From Firmicutes bacterium UBA5389 (GTDB taxonomy: Bacteria > Bacillota > DTU025), in assembly GCA_002409965.1 (NCBI GenBank), contig DHON01000065.1, forward strand, positions 12,319 through 71,084: a stretch of 58,766 nt of DNA, written 5' to 3'. The notes beneath the pieces were generated by a model, which saw nothing but the letters and a program-made list of their open reading frames with translations, did no database searches and was not told the DNA's origin. The position numbers and the translations under genes are program-made. Numbering within the stretch: position 1 is the first letter of the stretch; every line of letters starts with the position of its first letter. Positions 7,998 to 15,029 of this stretch are shown here, in pieces.

Positions 7998-8918
7998 ATG
8001 AGAAAACGAAGCACAGCCTCGATCATTGTCGTTCTAGTCATGTTGTTGTTTTCGCTGACCTCACACGTTCAAGCGGCTCTTCCACCTCCCGAACACACCG
8101 CTGTCGAGAACAATGTTGAGTTCCAGAACCAGGGCCAGACGATAAGGGGAACCCTGACGAAGCCGGATGCTGAAGGTCCTTTCCCGGTTGTGATCATCTT
8201 CCACGGGTTCAGCGGCCAGAGGCACGAGATGCCGGTCGTCGGCACAGAGGAAGCCCTTTTCCAGCGGACCGCTCGTGTGCTGGCCGAACAGGGTTACGCC
8301 AGCCTCCGCATTGACTTCCGCGGCTCAGGCGAGAGCGATGGGCAGTGGGCTGATACTACGTTCAGCGGCCAGATCGCCGATGCCTTAGCTGCCGTGGACT
8401 ACGTGTGCGCGCTGGACGGCATTGATCCCAATCGCGTGGCCGTTCTCGGCCTAAGTCAGGGGGGCCTGGTGGCTGCCTCCGCGGCCGGGAGAGATCCGCG
8501 CATCGCCTCGGCGGTTCTCTGGTCGGCTGTGGCCAATCCGCCTGCAACGTACTCGGATCTGTTGGGGGCGGACGCGGTAACGGCGGGGCTGACCGGCGGC
8601 GTTGATGACCTGGTTACTGCTTCGCTGCCATGGGGCGCTACGACAACTCTTAAGGGTTCGTTCTTCCGCGAGCTGTACATGGTCGACCCGGTGGCGGAAA
8701 TAGCTGCGTTCAAGAGCCCGCTCCTTGTCATCGTTGGCCTAACCGACCTCATCGTGTCGCCGCAACCCCAGTCCGGGGAGATCTACCTTGCCTATCACCC
8801 TGGCGATGAGGCGTTGGTGCAGCTCGACGCTGACCACATGTTTGATTGCCTTGCCAGGCCAGAGAAGGTCGACGAGGCGATCTGCGCCACCGTTGACTGG
8901 CTGGGCAAGACGCTCTGA
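7998..8918 (+). CDS. Secreted alpha/beta hydrolase, copy 2
   Basis: 306 residues with an intact Sec signal peptide (hydrophobic run IIVVLVMLLFSL, then a HVQA-type cleavage site). The catalytic set is complete and in the same register as copy 1: IFHGFSGQRHEM, GLSQGG (Ser153), Asp250 (VIVGLTDLIV) and His280 (DADHMFD). The fold suggests an extracytoplasmic esterase, acylhydrolase or peptidase of the BAAT/dienelactone-hydrolase type. Ribosome site CTGGAGG lies nine bases before ATG. A hairpin follows the stop codon. No metabolic partner is adjacent, so the substrate is open. Confidence 0.87.
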   Translation: MRKRSTASIIVVLVMLLFSLTSHVQAALPPPEHTAVENNVEFQNQGQTIRGTLTKPDAEGPFPVVIIFHGFSGQRHEMPVVGTEEALFQRTARVLAEQGYASLRIDFRGSGESDGQWADTTFSGQIADALAAVDYVCALDGIDPNRVAVLGLSQGGLVAASAAGRDPRIASAVLWSAVANPPATYSDLLGADAVTAGLTGGVDDLVTASLPWGATTTLKGSFFRELYMVDPVAEIAAFKSPLLVIVGLTDLIVSPQPQSGEIYLAYHPGDEALVQLDADHMFDCLARPEKVDEAICATVDWLGKTL

Positions 8919-8957
8919 GTCTGACTTTTCGCTCATCGGGACTCATGTAGATACCTG

Positions 8958-8982
8958 GAGCCGAGGCTGAATGCCTCGGCTC
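8958..8982 (+). terminator. Terminator-like hairpin
   Basis: Perfect 10-bp stem GAGCCGAGGC / GCCTCGGCTC with a five-base loop, 40 bases after the hydrolase stop codon. No U-tract follows. Confidence 0.65.
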
Positions 8983-9081
8983 GATCTCTGCACTGATTGC
9001 GTCAAGGTAATGGATCCCGGAAATTTCGTATCCATCGAAGAAGGATTTCCGCCCAACGAGTAGAAGACAGTGCGCACAGAA

Positions 9082-9106
9082 TTAATACGTTCACTGAACG
9101 AATTAA
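9082..9106. promoter_or_regulatory. Operator upstream of the ROK regulator operon
   Basis: A 25-bp inverted repeat centred on C9094 has arms TTAATACGTTCA and TGAACGAATTAA, with 11 of 12 positions paired. The core CGTTCA-C-TGAACG is perfect. It lies 127 bases upstream of the ROK regulator, the expected place for autoregulation. The rest of the 8919-9232 gap holds only the hairpin above and AT-rich promoter-like sequence. Confidence 0.7.
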
Positions 9107-9232
9107 ATGTGTGACTCAGTAGAACCATGTTTAGCAGCGCAGATAACCCGAAAGCTCATGAATAGTGCAGTCACAAACCATAACGTCGAGTCTGGCTGAC
9201 GCTGAGACTGGCGAAGAGAGGTATGGTCTTCT

Positions 9233-10528
9233 TTGAGCAATAGAACCCTGAGAACCGGTGATAGGCAGCTGATCCGCGACATCAACATGTCTCTAGTCGT
9301 GAACGCGATAAGGCAGCATGGGCCGATATCCCGCGTAGATGTGGCGCGTGCAACCGGGCTTGGCAGGTCTACTGTGTCGGGAATCGTGGGCCTGCTGCTC
9401 AAGGAGGAGTTTGTGCGCGAGACGGGCAGCGGCCATTCTGACGCCAATTCACCCACCGTGGGCCGGCCCCCTGTGATGCTGGAGTTTATCCCCCATTCGA
9501 GGTTCGTGGTAGCGGTGAAACTTGGGCCCGAGGCAATAACGGCGGCGGTGACCGATCTTGACGCCAACGTGATTGGATCTGTGGAAAGGCCGATAAGCGC
9601 TCGGTTAAGCGAGGGGGCAGTGAGGCGACAGATATCGGAGGCTGTATACGCGGTCGTCTCCGACTGCCGAGTCAGTATGGATAGAGTCATCGGCGTAGGC
9701 GTGGCTGTGCCGGGCATCGTGGATTCGCGTACTGGCGTGTCAATCTCGCCCCAATTCTTCCTTTGGCAGAACCTCCCGCTACGGAATCTGCTGGAAGAGG
9801 AGTTTGGCGTGCCCGTGTTCATGGACAACGACGCGAATGCCGCGACTCTGGCAGAGAAACTGAAGGGGTACGGCAGGCAAGCTTCGGATTTCGTGTGTGT
9901 AACAATCGGCATCGGAATCGGAGCGGGCATCATCATCGACAACAAGCTATACCGTGGCGCCATTGCCGGAGCGGGCGAGATAGGGCACGTCACGATCCAG
10001 GAGGACGGCCCGGAGTGCACTTGCGGCAACCGTGGTTGCCTTGAGGCATTTGCCAGCGATGCCGCTGTTGTGCGTGAGATGAAACGGGTCATCGAGTCAG
10101 GCTGTGACAGCGCCGTGACTCGGATTGCCGCGGAGGAGAACCGAGAAATCGACAGGGCGATGATTGCGCGCGCGGCCAAGGAAGGTGATGACGCAGCCCT
10201 TTCAGTGGTGAGGCAGGCCGGCGAGCATATCGGAGTCGGCCTGGCAACACTGGTGAACATCCTCAATCCCGAGATGATCGTGGTCGCGGGCGAGGCTGCC
10301 ATGGACTTTGGCAGTCTTCTCTTGGAACCCATGCGTGATTCCATCGGTCGACGTTCCATGAGCGTTCTCGCTCAGAGGCTTGAGGTCGTGGAATCGCGCC
10401 TAGGCGCCAGGATATGGATTGTGGGTGCTGCCTCGCTGGTACTCGACGATTTCTTCGGCGCGCCGATATATGAGCGCCGTGAGCACGTAGCGGCGGTATC
10501 AATTCCAGACCTGATGCAGGGGTCATAG
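9233..10528 (+). CDS. ROK-family transcriptional regulator (NagC/XylR type)
   Basis: 431 residues from TTG at 9233; GAGAGG lies upstream and the nearby ATG at 9223 runs into a stop. Residues ~20-75 form a MarR-like winged HTH (GPISRVDVARATGLGRSTVSGIVGLL). The rest is the ROK sugar-binding/kinase-like domain, with GVGVAVPGIVD, MDNDANAATLAE, IGIGIGAGIIIDNKLYRGA and the zinc-type motif CTCGNRGCLEA. ROK repressors release DNA on binding a sugar or sugar phosphate. As first gene of an alpha-glucoside operon with a large palindrome upstream, it is very likely the local, self-regulating repressor of GH15, the transporter and GH31. Confidence 0.9.
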   Translation: MSNRTLRTGDRQLIRDINMSLVVNAIRQHGPISRVDVARATGLGRSTVSGIVGLLLKEEFVRETGSGHSDANSPTVGRPPVMLEFIPHSRFVVAVKLGPEAITAAVTDLDANVIGSVERPISARLSEGAVRRQISEAVYAVVSDCRVSMDRVIGVGVAVPGIVDSRTGVSISPQFFLWQNLPLRNLLEEEFGVPVFMDNDANAATLAEKLKGYGRQASDFVCVTIGIGIGAGIIIDNKLYRGAIAGAGEIGHVTIQEDGPECTCGNRGCLEAFASDAAVVREMKRVIESGCDSAVTRIAAEENREIDRAMIARAAKEGDDAALSVVRQAGEHIGVGLATLVNILNPEMIVVAGEAAMDFGSLLLEPMRDSIGRRSMSVLAQRLEVVESRLGARIWIVGAASLVLDDFFGAPIYERREHVAAVSIPDLMQGS

Positions 10529-10610
10529 AGCGTGCCAGCTGGAGCGGGCGATGACGAGCGAAGCCCGGCAGGAGATGCGCTAACGACCATTCTAGAATGG
10601 GAGACTTGTG

Positions 10611-11777
10611 ATGCACGACACGCTAGTAGACGCAAGCATTTCGCTGATAAGGGAGAACCAGCATGTTTCTGGGGCGTACATAGCCTCGCCCAGTTTTTCG
10701 ACTTACGCGTATTGCTGGCTCCGTGACGGAACCTACATTGCTCATGCCATGGATCTGCACGGCGAGCATGAGAGCGCGAGGGCCTTCTTCCGTTGGGTGA
10801 ACGCGACGATTGCCAGCAATTGTGTCAACTATGGCGACTGCGTCGATGCGGTTGATACCATCGGGCGCGGACGGGCCGGGCAGTCGATGGAGCAAGCGCG
10901 GCAGTCGCTCAGGGCACGTTGGACTCTGGATGGCAAGCGCGATGATTCCGAATGGCCGAACTACCAGCCGGATGGGTATGGGGCATGGCTGTGGGGACTT
11001 GACGAACACATTGAGCGCACTGGCGATCTCGATTTGTGGGAGGAATCACGCGAACCTGTTGAGTACGTGGTGGAGTGCATGTCGCAGGTGTGGTCGATGC
11101 CCAGCAGCGACTGTTGGGAGGAGTACCCCGATAGGGTACACACATCTACACTGGCCTGTATGGCTGGCGGTCTCGAGAGAATCGGCCGACGGGCGCTTGA
11201 CGATCGGGCACTCTCACTCGCCAATGCAATCAAGGACTACATTCTTTGCCATGGCATGTTCGATGGGCGCCTTGCGAAATTCTGCAGCCACGAGCGCCGC
11301 GCAGATCAATGGCCCCCCAAGAGGCGTGCTCATGAGGGGCCGTCAATCGGCGACTCGGTGGATGCCAGCCTGCTTTGGGCCGCGGTGCCCTATGCAGTTC
11401 TCGACCTCGCCGATCCACGCATGGTGAGCACAGTCAGGGCAATCGAGCGGAGCCTGGTGGCTGAAGGCGGAGTGCGCCGCTACGCAGCCGACACCTACTA
11501 CGGCGGCGGGCAGTGGCTGCTTCTTGCAGCCTGGCTGGGCTGGTATCACTGCCGTATGGGAGATATGGAGAAAGCACTGGCGTGCCTTCGATGGGTTGAG
11601 AACCAGGCCGCCGAGGGCGGCTGCCTGCCAGAGCAGGTAAGCAGGGATCTTGTCGATCCCGTCTTGTATGAACCGTGGGTTGCGTGTTGGGGGCCGCCGG
11701 CGAATCCGCTTCTCTGGTCGCATGCGATGTATCTCATTCTTCGCAGGGCGTTCGATGATCGCGTACGGGAGGTGTAG
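10611..11777 (+). CDS. Glycoside hydrolase family 15 protein (glucoamylase/glucodextranase-like)
   Basis: 388 residues from ATG at 10611, seven bases after GGGAG; a GTG directly before it is also possible. GH15 landmarks occur in order: CWLRDGTYIAHAM near the N-terminus, YQPDGYGAWLWGL, CWEEYPDRVHTSTLA with the probable general acid Glu, and LPEQVSRD with the general base Glu near the C-terminus. GH15 enzymes release glucose from alpha-glucosidic chain ends by inversion. The protein lacks a signal peptide and the N-terminal beta-sandwich of long bacterial glucoamylases, so it is a cytoplasmic, catalytic-domain-only form. It probably trims oligosaccharides imported by the adjacent transporter. 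Confidence 0.85.
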   Translation: MHDTLVDASISLIRENQHVSGAYIASPSFSTYAYCWLRDGTYIAHAMDLHGEHESARAFFRWVNATIASNCVNYGDCVDAVDTIGRGRAGQSMEQARQSLRARWTLDGKRDDSEWPNYQPDGYGAWLWGLDEHIERTGDLDLWEESREPVEYVVECMSQVWSMPSSDCWEEYPDRVHTSTLACMAGGLERIGRRALDDRALSLANAIKDYILCHGMFDGRLAKFCSHERRADQWPPKRRAHEGPSIGDSVDASLLWAAVPYAVLDLADPRMVSTVRAIERSLVAEGGVRRYAADTYYGGGQWLLLAAWLGWYHCRMGDMEKALACLRWVENQAAEGGCLPEQVSRDLVDPVLYEPWVACWGPPANPLLWSHAMYLILRRAFDDRVREV

Positions 11778-11782
11778 GGCGC

Positions 11783-12667
11783 ATGTACATCGGCAAAGGG
11801 AGGAAGAGGAAGGTCACGATCACGGCATTCTTAGCTCCGACGGTGGCAGGGTTTCTCCTCTTTAGTCTGATCCCGATAGCTCGCTCGTTTTGCCTCAGTT
11901 TCACATCGTGGGATATTCTGCAGCCCGCAGAATGGGTGGGGCTGGAGAACTACAAGGCGCTGCTGGGAAGCGAAGAGTTTTGGCGAGTAATGAAGAACAC
12001 GGGGGAGTACATAGTCCTGTATATCCCTCTGATGCTCATATCGTCGCTGGCTCTGGCGGCGTTGCTGAACAGGAAATTCGCCGGCGTCGACGTGTACAAG
12101 GTGCTGTTCTTCCTTCCGGTCCTAACATCTTGGGTGGCTGGCTCGTTGATTTGGAGATGGATTCTGAACCACAAGTATGGCCTGGTGAACATCTTGCTCG
12201 GGCACATTGGCATCGCAGGGCCGGCGTGGCTTGACGACAAGTACTGGGCAATGCCGGGGGTTGTTCTCGCGAGCGCATGGAAGGACGCAGGGTTCTTCGC
12301 CCTGATATTCCTGGGAGCGCTCAAGGGCATTAACCAGGAGTACTACGAGGCTGCGGAGATTGACGGAGCAAGCGCCTGGAGAAAGTTCAGGCACATTACC
12401 CTTCCGCTCATATCGCCCACCACGTTCTTTGTAGCCGTTACGTCCGTCATCAACTCCTTCCAGGTGTTCGCTCAGGTGCAGATCATGACGTACGGAGGGC
12501 CCGCTGGGGCTACTCAGGTCATAATGGAGAGAATTTACAAGTACGCGTTCCAGTTCTTCAAGATGGGTTATGCATCGGCTCTCTCGTGGGTGCTGTTCGT
12601 CATAGTACTTGTGATCACCTTGATCCAGTGGCGTCTCCAGAAAAGGTGGGTGTTCTATGATAGCTAA
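11783..12667 (+). CDS. Carbohydrate ABC transporter permease (MalF/UgpA type)
   Basis: 294 residues with six predicted membrane segments, beginning AFLAPTVAGFLLFSLIPIARSF and SFTSWDILQPAEWVGLENYK. The EAA loop that contacts the ATPase is visible (EYYEAAEIDGASAWRKFRHITLPLISP). ATG at 11783 follows GGGAGGTG, which lies in the end of the GH15 gene. It overlaps the next permease gene by 11 bases, so the two are translationally coupled. No ATPase gene is present in the operon, so a shared MsmX/UgpC-type ATPase elsewhere must power it (inference). Likely cargo is an alpha-linked gluco-oligosaccharide, given GH15 and GH31. Confidence 0.9.
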   Translation: MYIGKGRKRKVTITAFLAPTVAGFLLFSLIPIARSFCLSFTSWDILQPAEWVGLENYKALLGSEEFWRVMKNTGEYIVLYIPLMLISSLALAALLNRKFAGVDVYKVLFFLPVLTSWVAGSLIWRWILNHKYGLVNILLGHIGIAGPAWLDDKYWAMPGVVLASAWKDAGFFALIFLGALKGINQEYYEAAEIDGASAWRKFRHITLPLISPTTFFVAVTSVINSFQVFAQVQIMTYGGPAGATQVIMERIYKYAFQFFKMGYASALSWVLFVIVLVITLIQWRLQKRWVFYDS

Positions 12668-13499
12668 GCGAGCGGGCGTACTCCGTACAGCTCTGTTCTA
12701 CGTCACCATCAGTCTGGTCGCCCTGTTCATGATACTTCCGTTTCTGTGGATGATCAGCACGTCATTGAAGGAGAGCGAGGCAGTGATGGTGCTGCCCGTG
12801 AGGTGGATACCTGAGAAGATCAGCCTCAAGGCGTACCGGGACTTGTTCACCATATCGACGGTGGTGCCGTTTCATCGGGCCACGCTGAACTCGCTGGCGG
12901 TATCGGTTCTCACTACGTTCGTGAACTTAGCATCGGCGTCGATGGCTGCATTCGCCCTGGCGAAGTTCGATTTCAAGGCACGAGACAAGGTTCTGTTCGC
13001 CTTCCTGGCTACGATGATGGTTCCGGGAGCGGTCACCATGATCCCGAACTACCTGGTGCTGCGCACTCTGCGCCTGACCAACACCTTCATCGGCCTGGTG
13101 TTGCCCTCGATTTACAATGCGTGGGCGTTGTTCTTGCTGAGGCAGAACATAATGGCGCTCCCGGAACCGTACTTTGAAGCGGCGATAATCGATGGAGCGA
13201 CGCCCTTCGCCGTGTACCGACATGTGGTTCTGCCGATGGTGAAGCCGATTCTGGCATCCCTGGGAGTACTCACATTCATGGGAACCTGGAATGACTATCT
13301 CTGGCCCCTGATCATGATATCCGATCCTGAGAAGATGACCCTTACGCTTGCCCTGGGCAACCTGAACTCGAGGTGGGGGCAGAAGTGGGAGCTGTTGATG
13401 GCTGGGAATCTCATATCAATGCTTCCGATAGTCATCGCGTATGTCTTCGCCCAAAAGTACTTCGAAAGCGGGATTTCGGTTGGGGGACTCAAGTCCTAG
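12657..13499 (+). CDS. Carbohydrate ABC transporter permease (MalG/UgpE type)
   Basis: 280 residues, six membrane segments. The MalG-type start reads FMILPFLWMISTSLKESEAV. The EAA motif is PEPYFEAAIIDGATPFAVYRHVVLPMVKP, and the end GLKS is typical of this family. It starts inside the last codons of its partner permease and forms the inner-membrane heterodimer with it. The binding protein follows at 142 bases. That gap holds no recognisable feature except a ribosome site. Confidence 0.9.
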   Translation: MIAKRAGVLRTALFYVTISLVALFMILPFLWMISTSLKESEAVMVLPVRWIPEKISLKAYRDLFTISTVVPFHRATLNSLAVSVLTTFVNLASASMAAFALAKFDFKARDKVLFAFLATMMVPGAVTMIPNYLVLRTLRLTNTFIGLVLPSIYNAWALFLLRQNIMALPEPYFEAAIIDGATPFAVYRHVVLPMVKPILASLGVLTFMGTWNDYLWPLIMISDPEKMTLTLALGNLNSRWGQKWELLMAGNLISMLPIVIAYVFAQKYFESGISVGGLKS

Positions 13500-13641
13500 T
13501 AAGTCGCCTGGAGAGAAAGAGGGTGAGCGCAGGGGATAGGATGACGCGGCGATGTGCGTAGAGACTCTTGGAGTATTGTCGACCCGACCTTAATGGCGTT
13601 ACGGCGTTCCACTGTCTACTCACTATTTGGGAGGGATACGC

Positions 13642-14892
13642 GTGCGCAGGAAGAGACTTGCCCTGGCGGCAGTGTGTGTCGCCCTCGTTGTTCTGTGCTC
13701 AATGCCGGTTTTCAGCGCAAAGAAGGTAACGATAACTTACGGCAACTTCTCCGCGGGATCCGATAATGAGCCCACTCTCAATGCAATGAAGGCAGCGTTT
13801 GAGAAAGCCAACCCAGATATCGAGGTGAAGCTTCAGAGTACTGGGTTCGGTGAGTACTTCAGGCTTCTGCAGACGCAGGTTGCAGGAGGGACGGCCCCCG
13901 ACTGCTACGAACTGAACTATGAGAACTTTGTCGCCTTTGCGGCCAAGAATGCTCTGGCCGACCTCAGTCCTCTGGCCAAGGCTGCAGGACTCAGCTTCAG
14001 CGGGTACGACGCGAGCGCGCTTGACGCTTTCAAGTACAAGGGAAAGCAATTCGGAGTGCCGGGTAGTTACTCTGTAGTTCTGCTCTTCTACAACAAGGAT
14101 CTCTTCGACCAGGCGAAAGCGGCATATCCTGGCGACAAATGGACGTGGAAAGACGTAATCGAGGCTGGAAAGAAGATCCGGGCGCTTGGAGACGACACTT
14201 TCGGGATTATCCAGACCGTGCAGTTCTGGGAGTTCTACAAGACGATTGCTCAGAACGGCGGCAGCCTGTTCAATGCGGATCGCACCAAGTTCACCGTGAA
14301 CTCGCCTGAAAACGTGGAAGCATTGCAGTACATGGTAGACAAGATCATAAAGTACAACATCGAACCCACTCAGGCGCAGAAGTCCAACCAGGGTGAGTGG
14401 GACATGTTCGCTTCGGGAAAAGTCGGGATGCTCATAACCGGAAACTGGGCGTTCACATTCATGAAGGACAAGTGTAAGTTCAAATGGGATATTGCCGTGG
14501 AGCCCGGGAACAAGCAGAAAGCTTGCCACTTCTTCTCGAACGGGTACGCCATCAACAGGTCTAGCAAGAAGCAGCAGGAAGCCATGAGATGGATTGCGTG
14601 GCTGGCGTCCAGCACGGAGTCATCGATGCTGAGGTTGGATGCTGGATGGGAGACTCCGCCGGTATCTGACAAGAGTGTCATCGATGCATACATCGCGGAG
14701 CGACCCCCGGACAATCGCAAGGCAGTCTTTGACTCCCTCAAGTATCTGGTGACGCCGCCGGTAATCGAGCAGTTTAGCGAGATGGCCGAAGTAGTCGATC
14801 TCCAGCTGCAGAAGGCTCGGGATGGGGAGAAGACCCCGAAGCAGGCGCTGGACGATGCTCAGAGAGAGCTGGAGCAGAAGATTAGGCTATAA
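13642..14892 (+). CDS. Sugar ABC transporter substrate-binding protein (MalE/UgpB type)
   Basis: 416 residues from GTG at 13642, seven bases after GGGAGGG. Signal peptide RRKRLALAAVCVALVVLCSMPVFSA, without a lipobox cysteine. The mature part is a family 1 binding protein (ITYGNFSAG, DIEVKLQSTGFGEYFRLLQTQVAGGTAPDC, WDMFASGKVGMLITGNWAF, FFSNGYAINRSSKKQ..AMRWIAWL). It follows its permeases, an order that is reversed from most sugar operons. A strong hairpin downstream may protect its mRNA. It probably delivers malto- or isomalto-oligosaccharides (inference from neighbours). Confidence 0.9.
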   Translation: MRRKRLALAAVCVALVVLCSMPVFSAKKVTITYGNFSAGSDNEPTLNAMKAAFEKANPDIEVKLQSTGFGEYFRLLQTQVAGGTAPDCYELNYENFVAFAAKNALADLSPLAKAAGLSFSGYDASALDAFKYKGKQFGVPGSYSVVLLFYNKDLFDQAKAAYPGDKWTWKDVIEAGKKIRALGDDTFGIIQTVQFWEFYKTIAQNGGSLFNADRTKFTVNSPENVEALQYMVDKIIKYNIEPTQAQKSNQGEWDMFASGKVGMLITGNWAFTFMKDKCKFKWDIAVEPGNKQKACHFFSNGYAINRSSKKQQEAMRWIAWLASSTESSMLRLDAGWETPPVSDKSVIDAYIAERPPDNRKAVFDSLKYLVTPPVIEQFSEMAEVVDLQLQKARDGEKTPKQALDDAQRELEQKIRL

Positions 14893-14937
14893 GCTACAGA
14901 CTTGGCTACCGGACTGGACATCATGGTACAGATGGAA

Positions 14938-14976
14938 GGCTCCGCCGGTCCACCCGGTAAGGCGGACGGTGGAGCC
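14938..14976 (+). promoter_or_regulatory. Intercistronic hairpin after the binding-protein gene
   Basis: GGCTCCGCCG pairs with CGGTGGAGCC, and an inner GTCC/GGAC extends the stem past one bulge. It lies between the binding-protein gene and GH31 and more likely stabilises or attenuates mRNA than ends the operon. Confidence 0.55.
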
Positions 14977-15029
14977 TGCTCCAGGGAAATGCAGTTCCAG
15001 GAGTCAATACGGATCAAGAGGTGTACGGC

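Larger units (their letters stand above)
6747..8918 (+). repeat. Tandem gene duplication (alpha/beta hydrolase with 5' region)
   Basis: Two direct copies with start codons 1175 bases apart. Similarity covers the whole coding region and begins upstream at GCAGGAGAATGATGGCAG (6747-6764 and 7914-7931). It includes the ribosome site context (CTGGAGG.TTGAACA before each ATG). Small upstream indels separate the copies, so the duplication is not recent. Confidence 0.85.

Noticed and set aside
9103..10359. 418-codon open frame on the - strand
   Set aside because: It is antisense to the clearly coding ROK regulator, has a Ser/Thr/Arg-rich composition and no motif; a shadow of GC-rich codons.
13699..14529. 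276-codon open frame on the - strand
   Set aside because: Antisense to the binding-protein gene; no recognisable domain.
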